From Paraburkholderia sprentiae WSM5005 (lineage in GTDB: Bacteria; Pseudomonadota; Gammaproteobacteria; Burkholderiales; Burkholderiaceae), in the NCBI RefSeq assembly GCF_001865575.2, contig NZ_CP017563.2, positions 434,001 through 498,000 of the forward strand: a stretch of DNA of 64,000 nt, read 5' to 3'. A model generated the notes under the pieces. The model did no database searches. It saw nothing but the letters and a program-made list of their open reading frames with translations, and was not told where the DNA came from. Below are positions 52,970 to 60,795 of the stretch, piece after piece. The position numbers and the translations under genes are program-made. The first letter of the stretch is position 1, and every line of letters begins with the position of its first letter.

Positions 52970-54403
52970 CTAGGAGCGCAGTTGGTTCGTCAGGTCCTGT
53001 GAGTCGGCTGTTCCGGTCGCCTCACGCAACATCTCGACGCGCAGACGATCGTATTCGCCTTTGGGTACAGGGACCGCGTTGCGGTCGCCGAGATCGTGGA
53101 GCCGGACCCGGTACGTCTCGCGGGTGGTAAAGGCGGCGATCGCGGCCACGACACAGATGCCGAATGTCAGGGCTCCGATCTTCAGTGGAATATTGGCGGA
53201 GCCGGGGGGCGCGACCGCGACGAAGAATGCCGGGAGCAGCGCGGACAGCGTCGTCCCGACGTTCTGCCCAATGGCCATCCCGGACACACGCACGCGTGTG
53301 TGGAACAGTTCGGAGAACAGGCTCGGGAATACGCCGTTGAAGCCCTGATAGGCGATGCCCCACATGAGCACCGAGAGAACCATCGCCAGCCACACGTTAT
53401 GGATGCTGATAGCGTACAGATACACGAACGAGAGCAGTCCAGCGCTGAGGGTGCCGACAAGGACTGGCGGCCTGCGACCAATCCTGTCCGAGAGGTTGCC
53501 GACGAAGGGAATCAGGATCACTGCGCAGATATTGCCCAGAACAGGGATCCACAGATACATGCCGGGAGGGAAGCCGATGCCGTACGCCGGCTGAACCGCG
53601 TAGGCGGTGCCGAAGACCGCGGCGACAAGGGCGATTACGGCGGTAAGCGCCATGCAGACCACGCGCACGACATCGTCCCAGCTCTGCCGGAGCACTTCGA
53701 CGACTGGCGAGGCGGGAATTTCGCCATGCACGCGCTCCTCGGCGAACGCCGGGGTCTCATCGACTTTGCGGCGAATGATGTAGCCCGCGATGAGAACGAC
53801 AATGCTGAGCAGGAACGGAATCCGCCAGCCCCAGGAGGTGAACTGGTCCCTGGGCATGAAATGCGCGAGAGGCAGGAAGATCGCTGCCGCCATGAGCTGT
53901 CCGGCCTGCACCCCCTGGAGGGTAAAGCTCGCGAAGTAGCCGCGCCGACCGAACGGTGCGTGCTCGAGAATCATTGAACTGGCGCCGGAGAGCTCCCCGG
54001 CGACCGCGAAGCCCTGGATGAGGCGAAGAACCACGAGCAGCACCGGCGCCCAGATGCCGACCTGCTTATAGGTTGGCAGGACCCCGACGGCCATCGTTGA
54101 AAAGCCCATGAGGAACATGCAGAGGAGCAGCACCGTCTTGCGGCCATGGCGGTCGCCCCAGTGGCCGAGGACGACGGCGCCCACCGGGCGGGCGATATAG
54201 CCGACACCGAAGGTTGCCAGTGAGGCGATGATGGCGACCGTTGGACTATCAGACGGAAAGAAGAGCTGCGGGAACACCAGCGACGCCGCAGTTGCGTAAA
54301 TGAAGAAGTCGTAGTACTCCAGCGCCGAGCCGATCCAGCCGCTGGCCGCGGCGATCTTCGACTGGCGCTTGCCGTGAGGCTTAACCCGGGTGTTCCGATT
54401 CAT
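52970..54403 (-). CDS. MHS-family MFS transporter (organic acid/proton symporter)
   Basis: 477 residues from ATG 54403, preceded by TGGAGACAAGC; ATG 54415 is less well placed. Twelve membrane segments. Signature of the metabolite:H+ symporter family: SALEYYDFFIYATAASLVFP and GAVVLGHWGDRHGRKTVLLL, RLIQGFAVAGELSGASSMIL EHAP. These carry shikimate, citrate, proline betaine or alpha-ketoglutarate. Divergent from the IclR gene, so it is the likely uptake step of the cluster and probably under IclR control. Confidence 0.92.
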   Translation of the reverse strand: MNRNTRVKPHGKRQSKIAAASGWIGSALEYYDFFIYATAASLVFPQLFFPSDSPTVAIIASLATFGVGYIARPVGAVVLGHWGDRHGRKTVLLLCMFLMGFSTMAVGVLPTYKQVGIWAPVLLVVLRLIQGFAVAGELSGASSMILEHAPFGRRGYFASFTLQGVQAGQLMAAAIFLPLAHFMPRDQFTSWGWRIPFLLSIVVLIAGYIIRRKVDETPAFAEERVHGEIPASPVVEVLRQSWDDVVRVVCMALTAVIALVAAVFGTAYAVQPAYGIGFPPGMYLWIPVLGNICAVILIPFVGNLSDRIGRRPPVLVGTLSAGLLSFVYLYAISIHNVWLAMVLSVLMWGIAYQGFNGVFPSLFSELFHTRVRVSGMAIGQNVGTTLSALLPAFFVAVAPPGSANIPLKIGALTFGICVVAAIAAFTTRETYRVRLHDLGDRNAVPVPKGEYDRLRVEMLREATGTADSQDLTNQLRS

Positions 54404-54487
54404 GCTTGTCTCCATCGTGATTGACTTTCCGGTGCTGTTTGTCTATTGTTGTAACACCGTTCCACTAAGAACCATGTTACGTCAATT
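54404..54487. promoter_or_regulatory. Divergent MHS/IclR promoter with inverted repeat
   Basis: 84 bases between the two starts. Contains an imperfect inverted repeat around GGTTCTTAGTGGAAC (minus strand; plus GTTCCACTAAGAACC, 54459-54473), a plausible IclR-type operator. This segment is missing from duplicate copy A. Confidence 0.5.
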
Positions 54488-55300
54488 ATGAGAGTTGTCA
54501 AGGGAGCAGTTGACCGGTCGCTGCAGGCGATCGAGTTGCTCGCACGTGAGGCGCGCTGGATGCGTATGTCCGATATCGCCGCCGAACTCGGGCTGGAGAA
54601 GGGCCCCGCCCATCGGGTGCTTGCGCAACTGTGCGAGCAGGGTTGGGCGGAACAGGATGAACAGACGTCGCAGTACCGTTTGACCTTGAAGCTGTCCCTG
54701 CTCGGTCAGCGGTACCTGCATGGGCTCGGTCTGCCGGGCCTGGTGCAGCCGATCCTTGACGAAGTCGCCGCCCAGTGCCGCGAGCTGGTCCGGCTGACGG
54801 TGGTCAACGAAGGAACACTCGCGTGGCTGGCAGCGTCCCAGGGCGCGGCACCGGGCCTGATGTATTCGCCGTCCATGCACAGTCCCATCGTCTTGCACGC
54901 CACCTCGGTGGGCAAGGTGTGGCTGGCTGGAATGCCGAACGACCAGGCGATCGAATACGCCCTGCGTGGCGGACTGGGGAAAGCGTCCGCCGCCGGCGCA
55001 TGGACGCCGAAGGCCATCACCAGCGTCGAGCAGTTGATTCCGGAGTTGGAGCGGACCAGGCAGCGTGGCTATGGTCTTGTCGTTGAAGAGGCCGAGCCGG
55101 GCGTCGTCGCATTGGCCGTGCCGGTGCGTTCGCTGTCTGACGATGTGGTGGTGGGCACCATGAGTATTGCCGGACCGGTCACGCGGGTTCAGCCGGAGCG
55201 TTACGAGGCCTTTTACGCGCTATTGCAACAAGCGTCCGCGAAACTGGGTGCCGTATGGCCGCGCCAGAGCGTCGGTGCGCATGTGAGTGAGGCGGCATGA
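54488..55300 (+). CDS. IclR-family regulator, copy B
   Basis: 270 residues. Winged helix-turn-helix (residues about 5-60: AVDRSLQAIELLAREARWMR, SDIAAELGLEKGPAHRVLAQ) and IclR effector domain (SMHSPIVLHATSVGKVWLAG, GYGLVVEEAEPGVVALAVPV). No clear ribosome binding site precedes ATG 54488, suggesting a leaderless or weakly translated message. Its stop overlaps the ATG of the hydratase gene (ATGA, 55297-55300). Likely autoregulates and controls the MHS gene and the rightward catabolic operon. Confidence 0.93.
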   Translation: MRVVKGAVDRSLQAIELLAREARWMRMSDIAAELGLEKGPAHRVLAQLCEQGWAEQDEQTSQYRLTLKLSLLGQRYLHGLGLPGLVQPILDEVAAQCRELVRLTVVNEGTLAWLAASQGAAPGLMYSPSMHSPIVLHATSVGKVWLAGMPNDQAIEYALRGGLGKASAAGAWTPKAITSVEQLIPELERTRQRGYGLVVEEAEPGVVALAVPVRSLSDDVVVGTMSIAGPVTRVQPERYEAFYALLQQASAKLGAVWPRQSVGAHVSEAA

Positions 55301-56109
55301 ACACGCAGGGAGCAGATCAGGCTCTCGAGCGACTCACCGCGTTCGATGAACACACAGCACGTATCCTGGTCACGGCGCGCCGGCAAGGCACGCTCGCGGA
55401 GCGCCTTCCCATCGAACTGCGGCCCACGAATGTGGACGAGGGTTTCGCGATCCAGCAAAAGGTGGGCGATCAGCTCGGTTGGCAGACTGGCGCGTGGAAA
55501 TGCGCGCTGCCGCCGGCGGGCAAGCTCATCGCTGCGCCAATCTATGACGCCGTCATCTATCGAGGCGCCCAATGCCGCATTCACGCCAGGCTTGCGCAGT
55601 CTTGTGTAAGGGCAGAGCCCGAACTCGCCTGTGTGCTGGCTCGCGATCTGCCGCCTCGGCGTGAAGCGTATGCCGAAGCGGAGGTGCTCGACGCTCTCGG
55701 GAATGTTCACCTCGCGCTCGAACTGCTGGGCAGTCGCTATGCGCATCCAGAATCGCTGACGTTCCCTGAATTGCTGGCAGACGGTCTGTTCAACGCCGGT
55801 CTTGTCATTGGGCCGCGCGTTCAATTGCCCGAGGGCGCGACGCCGGCCGATCTCCCGATCGAATTCCCCATCAGTCTGACTCGCGCCGGACACGACACGG
55901 TCAGTTTTGCTGGCCGCCACCCTGATCGCAGCGTGCTCGCGCCGATCGTGTGGCTCGTCAATTTTCTCCGCGTCCGCGGGCTTGGATTGCATGCCGGCCA
56001 GGCTGTGATCACGGGCTCTTACGCGGGCGTGCTCGAGTTGCCGATTGGTTGTGAATTGCATATCGGCTTTGGTGATCTCGGCACGTTGCCGATACTTTTT
56101 TCGTCTTGA
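55297..56109 (+). CDS. 2-keto-4-pentenoate hydratase-like enzyme (FAH superfamily)
   Basis: 270 residues. Hydratase/decarboxylase family pattern: RPTNVDEGFAIQQKVGDQLG, GAWKCALPPAGKLIAAPIYD, metal-binding RAEPELACVLARDLPPRREA (ExE), GSRYAHPE, and the end GQAVITGSYAGVLELPIGCE. Adds water to 2-oxo-alkenoates or acts on related 2-keto acids with divalent metal. Translationally coupled to the IclR gene, followed after 13 bases by the FAH gene; first enzyme of the rightward operon. Confidence 0.88.
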   Translation: MNTQGADQALERLTAFDEHTARILVTARRQGTLAERLPIELRPTNVDEGFAIQQKVGDQLGWQTGAWKCALPPAGKLIAAPIYDAVIYRGAQCRIHARLAQSCVRAEPELACVLARDLPPRREAYAEAEVLDALGNVHLALELLGSRYAHPESLTFPELLADGLFNAGLVIGPRVQLPEGATPADLPIEFPISLTRAGHDTVSFAGRHPDRSVLAPIVWLVNFLRVRGLGLHAGQAVITGSYAGVLELPIGCELHIGFGDLGTLPILFSS

Positions 56110-56122
56110 TAGGAGTATTCAA

Positions 56123-57016
56123 ATGCGTCTCGTCCGTTTCGGCCAGGCTGGTCAGGAGCATCCCGGTGTCATCGATTCAAGCGGCGCGATCCGCGATCTG
56201 ACCGGCGTCGTCGACGACATCGACGGAACGACTGTTTCGCCTGCGGCCCTTGCGAAGCTGAGCGAACTCGATCTGAATCGCCTGCCCGTCGTGGAAGCGG
56301 GCACGCGCCTCGGCGCCTGTATCGGCAATGTCCGTAACCTCGTCTGCATTGGTCTGAACTACTCAGATCATGCCGCTGAAACCGATACGCCGATCCCGCG
56401 GGAACCGGTCGTGTTCAACAAGCATACGGGTTCGATCAGCGGTCCGAACGATCCCGTCATCTTGCCGGCAGATGCGCAAAAGCTGGATTGGGAGGTCGAA
56501 CTGGGCGTGGTAATCGGCAAACCGGCCTGGCAGATCGACGAAGCCGCCGCGCTCGATCATGTGGCGGGTTACTGCCTTGCCAATGACGTTTCCGAACGCG
56601 CGTATCAGCTCGAACGCGAAGGTCAGTGGACCAAGGGCAAAAGCGGCTTCTCTTTTGCGCCGCTCGGCCCGTGGCTCGTGACGCGTGATGAAGTGCCCGA
56701 CCCGCAGGTGCTCGACCTGTGGCTCGACGTCAACGGCACCCGTCGTCAGACGGGCAACACACGCACGATGATCTTTAACGTCGCGCATATCGTGGCGTAT
56801 CTCAGCCGCTTCATGCCACTGATGGCTGGCGACGTCATCATTACCGGGACGCCTCCCGGCGTCGGTCTCGGTCAGAAGCCGCCCATCTTTCTGAAAGCGG
56901 GCGACACCATGACCCTCGGCGGCAGCGGACTCGGCGAGCAGCGCCAGAAGGTCGTGCCGTACGCGGATTCGCTTGGCGCGGCATGGGGCCGCGGCGAATA
57001 TCCGTTGGCAAGATAA
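56123..57016 (+). CDS. Fumarylacetoacetate hydrolase family protein (ureidoglycolate-lyase-like annotation group)
   Basis: 297 residues from ATG 56123, with AGGAG 7 bases upstream. MRLVRFGQAGQEHPGVIDSS N-terminal cap, then FAH core: VRNLVCIGLNYSDHAAETDT, EPVVFNKHTGSISGPND, metal ligands in LDWEVELGVVIGKPA (ExE) and GYCLANDVSERAYQLEREGQ, closing DVIITGTPPGVGLGQKPPIF. This subgroup includes 2,4-diketo-3-deoxy-L-fuconate hydrolase, so it probably cleaves or hydrates a 2-keto-3-deoxy sugar acid. Cytoplasmic. Confidence 0.9.
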   Translation: MRLVRFGQAGQEHPGVIDSSGAIRDLTGVVDDIDGTTVSPAALAKLSELDLNRLPVVEAGTRLGACIGNVRNLVCIGLNYSDHAAETDTPIPREPVVFNKHTGSISGPNDPVILPADAQKLDWEVELGVVIGKPAWQIDEAAALDHVAGYCLANDVSERAYQLEREGQWTKGKSGFSFAPLGPWLVTRDEVPDPQVLDLWLDVNGTRRQTGNTRTMIFNVAHIVAYLSRFMPLMAGDVIITGTPPGVGLGQKPPIFLKAGDTMTLGGSGLGEQRQKVVPYADSLGAAWGRGEYPLAR

Positions 57017-57047
57017 AACGATTGAACCTGAAGAAGGAGGAGGAGAT

Positions 57048-57743
57048 ATGAGCCTTGCTGGAACGGGCGTCGTCGCAATCTGGCATGACCTGCTGCCGGA
57101 AGCGAAGGATGAATTCTACGAGTGGCACAACCGCGAGCACATGCCGGAACGCGCCGGGATTCCTGGGTTCAGGCGCGGCCGGCGCTATATTGCGCTGGAT
57201 GCGGGCCCCGAGTACTTCAATCTGTATGAAGCCGACACCGTGGAGGTGCTTGGCGCGCAGGACTATCTGCTTCGGCTCAATTCACCGACGCCATGGACGA
57301 AGCAGGTCGTCGCCTCGTTTCGCAGCGTGGCCCGCTCGATCTGCCATGTGGCGTATTCCGACGGTGTGGGGCAGGGCGCCAGTCTCATGACAGTGCGCTT
57401 CGATGTGCCTTCGGCGGCGCGGGCCGATGTCGTGAAGGGATTGCGTCAGCAGGTCTTGCCGCCGCTCGCCGATCGGCGGGGCATCACGGGCGTGCACCTG
57501 TGTCTGGCCGATGAGGCCGTCAGCAAGGTGGAAACCGCCGAGAAGAAGGCGCGTTCGGAAGGCACCGAGGTGCCGACATGGATCGTGATGATCGAAGGAT
57601 GCCGCGCCGACTATGTCCGCACAGCAGTGGACGCTTTCTCTGCCGGGCTCGCTGCTTTGCCCGGGGCCGCTGCGATTGCGCCGGACGCCACGCTCTATCA
57701 ACTGGAGTACACGCGCTGCAAGACGCCGTGGAGCGCTGGCTGA
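57048..57743 (+). CDS. Dimeric alpha/beta-barrel-like protein (DUF4286-like)
   Basis: 231 residues from ATG 57048, 6 bases after GAAGGAGGAGGAG, one of the strongest ribosome binding sites here. Two ferredoxin-like halves: VVAIWHDLLPEAKDEFYEWH NREHMPERAGIPGFRRGRRY and DVPSAARADVVKGLRQQVLP followed by GITGVHLCLAD. The EWHNREHMPER and GIPGFRRGRRY motifs resemble DUF4286/EthD-like small catabolic proteins. Located between FAH and UxaA genes. Function undefined, perhaps an accessory or isomerase step. Confidence 0.65.
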   Translation: MSLAGTGVVAIWHDLLPEAKDEFYEWHNREHMPERAGIPGFRRGRRYIALDAGPEYFNLYEADTVEVLGAQDYLLRLNSPTPWTKQVVASFRSVARSICHVAYSDGVGQGASLMTVRFDVPSAARADVVKGLRQQVLPPLADRRGITGVHLCLADEAVSKVETAEKKARSEGTEVPTWIVMIEGCRADYVRTAVDAFSAGLAALPGAAAIAPDATLYQLEYTRCKTPWSAG

Positions 57744-57841
57744 AGCGTCGCTTGAACACGGCTGCTTGGCGCGTCACGCGCGACGCGGCGCGGCCGGCCC
57801 TGAAACTGTTCTCACGCATTGAGAAACGAAGGAGTAGTTCC

Positions 57842-59413
57842 ATGTCGTCCCCTGTTGCGGGCAAGTCCGTTGAATCGGCCGCGGTTAGACCGGTTCGCGT
57901 CATTCGAGTCGATCCAGCTGACGATGTCGTCATCGCCCTCGATCAGCTTATGTCCGGCACGGTGTTGGATGGGGAAGCGGTCACGGTCTCGGGATTGATC
58001 CCGCCCGGCCACAAAGTGGCGACACGCGACATCGATGAAGGTGAAGCGGTACACCGCTATGGCCAGATCATCGGCTTTGCGAGTCAGCCGATCCGCGCGG
58101 GGCAGCACGTTCACACTCATAACCTTGCGATGGGCGAATTCGCCCGTGACTATGCATTCAGTCAGGGCGTACGTGCCACCGTCCCGTCAACTGAATCCGC
58201 GACATTTCGTGGCATTGTGCGTGAAGACGGCCGTGTGGCAACGCGCAATTACATCGGCATCCTTACCTCGGTGAATTGCTCGGCGACGGTCGCGCGAGCC
58301 ATTGCCGACTATTTCCGCCGCGACACGCATCCTGACGCGCTGGCCGCGTTTCCGAACGTCGATGGCGTCGTCGCGCTCACCCATGGTTCGGGTTGCGCCA
58401 TCGACTCCGAAGGCGACGGTCTCGCGATCCTCCAGCGCACCCTTGGCGGCTATGCGTGCCATCCCAACTTCGCGAGCGTGCTGGTTATCGGCCTGGGCTG
58501 TGAAACGAACCAGATTTCTCGGCTGCTCGAAACCCAGCGGCTCAAAGAACACGACCGGTTGCGAACCTTCACGATTCAGGACACCGGTGGCACGACCCTG
58601 ACAATTGCAAAGGGTATCGAACAGGTTCGGCAGATGTTGCCCGACGCGAACGACGTTAAGCGGGAAACGGTTTCGGCAAGTCATCTCACCGTCGGCCTTC
58701 AATGTGGTGGGTCGGACGGATATTCGGGCATCACGGCCAATCCCGTACTGGGTGCAGCCGTCGATCTGCTCGTGCGGCACGGCGGTACTGCGATTCTGTC
58801 GGAGACGCCGGAGATTTATGGCGCCGAGCACTTGTTGACCCGCCGCGCGGTAACGCTCGAAGTGGGACAGAGGCTGGTCGATCGCATCCGGTGGTGGGAA
58901 GCGTATGCACAGCGGCAAGGGGCGCAGATCAACAACAATCCGTCGGCGGGCAATAAGGCCGGCGGCTTGACGACCGTCCTCGAGAAATCGTTAGGCGGCA
59001 TTGCAAAGGCAGGCTCGACGAACCTTATCGAGGTGTACGAATACGCCCAGCCGGTTAAGGCGCGCGGCCTGGTGTTCATGGACACGCCTGGCTACGACCC
59101 GGTGTCGGCTACCGGCCAGGTGGCTGGCGGTGCGAACCTGATCTGCTTCACGACAGGACGCGGTTCGGCTTATGGCTGCGCGCCCTCGCCATCGGTCAAG
59201 CTCGCGACAAATACCGCACTGTGGCAACGTCAGTCCGACGATATGGACCTGAACTGCGGAGAAGTGCTGGAAGGGAACACAACGATCAAGCAACTCGGCG
59301 GAGTGCTGTTCCAACTGCTGCTCGACGTGGCCTCCGGGAAACGTTCCCGCAGTGAGCAGCACGGTTACGGACAAAACGAATTCGTCCCTTGGCAAATCAG
59401 CGCAATTATGTGA
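57842..59413 (+). CDS. UxaA-family dehydratase (altronate/galactarate dehydratase type)
   Basis: 523 residues from ATG 57842, 7 bases after AAGGAG. N-terminal SAF domain (residues about 18-100: DDVVIALDQLMSGTVLDGEA, HKVATRDIDEGEAVHRYGQI), then the UxaA catalytic domain: FRGIVREDGRVATRNYIGIL, HGSGCAIDSEGDGLAILQRT, GLGCETNQI (Fe-binding Cys), LQCGGSDGYSGITANPVLGA and the C-terminal GYDPVSATGQVAGGANLICF with TTGRGSAYGCAPSPSVKLAT. Removes water from an aldonic or aldaric acid to give a 2-keto-3-deoxy acid. The middle third is duplicated at 37.1 kb. Confidence 0.93.
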   Translation: MSSPVAGKSVESAAVRPVRVIRVDPADDVVIALDQLMSGTVLDGEAVTVSGLIPPGHKVATRDIDEGEAVHRYGQIIGFASQPIRAGQHVHTHNLAMGEFARDYAFSQGVRATVPSTESATFRGIVREDGRVATRNYIGILTSVNCSATVARAIADYFRRDTHPDALAAFPNVDGVVALTHGSGCAIDSEGDGLAILQRTLGGYACHPNFASVLVIGLGCETNQISRLLETQRLKEHDRLRTFTIQDTGGTTLTIAKGIEQVRQMLPDANDVKRETVSASHLTVGLQCGGSDGYSGITANPVLGAAVDLLVRHGGTAILSETPEIYGAEHLLTRRAVTLEVGQRLVDRIRWWEAYAQRQGAQINNNPSAGNKAGGLTTVLEKSLGGIAKAGSTNLIEVYEYAQPVKARGLVFMDTPGYDPVSATGQVAGGANLICFTTGRGSAYGCAPSPSVKLATNTALWQRQSDDMDLNCGEVLEGNTTIKQLGGVLFQLLLDVASGKRSRSEQHGYGQNEFVPWQISAIM

Positions 59414-59492
59414 GCCGCGGGTGTCCGGCATACGTAGAGCGTGCACCGCACGGATGCTCGGCAATAACGCATACCAGGTTGGAGAAAGATAG

Positions 59493-60680
59493 ATGCCATT
59501 GAATGACCGCTCCGCGTTGCCTCACGATCTGGAGCAGGCTGTGCTCGTGGGGCGCGCGTGGTGTCCCGATATCGCCGCGCCGCGTCCTGTCGCTGTTATC
59601 GGTGGCGAACTGGTGGATGTGTCGTCGTTCGCGCTGACGACCAGCACGCTGCTTGAGCAGCCAGAAATCGACCTTCGGCTGAAGGAGGCCGCTGCGAACC
59701 TGCCGAGACTTGCGACACTGGACCTGGTTCTTGCCAATTCCGCCTTCGATCGACGCGATCCGTCCACTCCCTGGCTCCTCGCGCCATGTGACCTTCAGGC
59801 GGTCAAGGCGAGTGGTGTGACGTTTGTCGAAAGCCTTCTGGAGCGGGTGATCGAGGAGCGCTCGGGAGGCGACGCGAGCCGGGCCGATGAAGTGCGCGCG
59901 CGTGTCATGTCCGTGCTGGGCGATCGGCTCGCAAGCGTTCGCCCAGGATCTGCGGAAGCCGGGGCGGTGCGACAGGTGCTTATTCAGGAAGGAATGTGGT
60001 CGCAGTATCTGGAGGTCGGCATCGGTCCGGATGCGGAGATTTTCACGAAAGCGCAGCCCATGTCCGCCGTCGGCACCGGCAGCGAAATCGGCATTCATGA
60101 AAATTCGCAGTGGAATAACCCGGAGCCAGAAGTCGTGCTGGCGGTGACCAGCCGGGCCGAAATCGTCGGCGCCGCGCTTGGGAACGACGTCAATCTTCGG
60201 GACTTCGAAGGCCGCAGTGCACTGCTGCTCGGCAAGGCGAAGGATAACAACGCATCGGCCTCCATTGGCCCGTTCATTCGCCTCTTCGACAGTACATTCG
60301 GTCTCGATGATGTACGGGCTGCGGAGCTTTCGCTGCGTGTAGAAGGAACAGATGGCTATGTTCTGACCGGGGCGAGTTCCATGAAACGCATCAGCCGGGA
60401 CCCGTCAGAACTCGTTGCGCAAGCGATGGGCGCTCACCATCAATACCCGGACGGCATGATGCTTTATCTCGGAACACTGTTTGCACCGACTGCGGATCGT
60501 AGCGTGCCAGGGCAAGGATTCACGCATCAGATCGGCGATACGGTGACGATATCGAGCCCGCGATTCGGTGCGCTTGTCAACACGGTCAACTATTCGAATC
60601 GCATTGCGCCGTGGGAGTTTGGGGTCGGCGCGTTGCTCGCTAGCATTCTTCGCCGGCATACGGGGCAAGCGAAGTCGTAG
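59493..60680 (+). CDS. FAH-superfamily dehydratase/hydrolase (AraD1-like)
   Basis: 395 residues, with TTGGAGAAAG before the ATG. A long N-terminal region (LVGRAWCPDIAAPRPVAVIG, FDRRDPSTPWLLAPCDLQAV), then the FAH core: WSQYLEVGIGPDAEIFTKAQ PMSAVGTG, NNPEPEVVLAVTSRAEIVGA (ExE), LGNDVNLRDFEGRSALLLGK AKDNNASASIGPFIRLFD. Such AraD1-type enzymes dehydrate 2-keto-3-deoxy sugar acids to the semialdehyde of alpha-ketoglutarate. Together with UxaA it gives two consecutive dehydrations. Last gene before the IS. Confidence 0.88.
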   Translation: MPLNDRSALPHDLEQAVLVGRAWCPDIAAPRPVAVIGGELVDVSSFALTTSTLLEQPEIDLRLKEAAANLPRLATLDLVLANSAFDRRDPSTPWLLAPCDLQAVKASGVTFVESLLERVIEERSGGDASRADEVRARVMSVLGDRLASVRPGSAEAGAVRQVLIQEGMWSQYLEVGIGPDAEIFTKAQPMSAVGTGSEIGIHENSQWNNPEPEVVLAVTSRAEIVGAALGNDVNLRDFEGRSALLLGKAKDNNASASIGPFIRLFDSTFGLDDVRAAELSLRVEGTDGYVLTGASSMKRISRDPSELVAQAMGAHHQYPDGMMLYLGTLFAPTADRSVPGQGFTHQIGDTVTISSPRFGALVNTVNYSNRIAPWEFGVGALLASILRRHTGQAKS

Positions 60681-60795
60681 CCGCTTCATTGGCCGCAGAA
60701 GTCGTGTGACAACCGTTCGGTTTGGAATGGTCGGCCAAAACGGTGATCACCGACATCGTTTTATAAAGCTTGGATCAAAAAGCTCTGACACGAAG

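Noticed and set aside
53096..53977. 293-codon plus-strand frame opposite the MHS transporter
   Set aside because: Charged, low-complexity shadow without ribosome binding site; the minus strand is a clear MFS protein.
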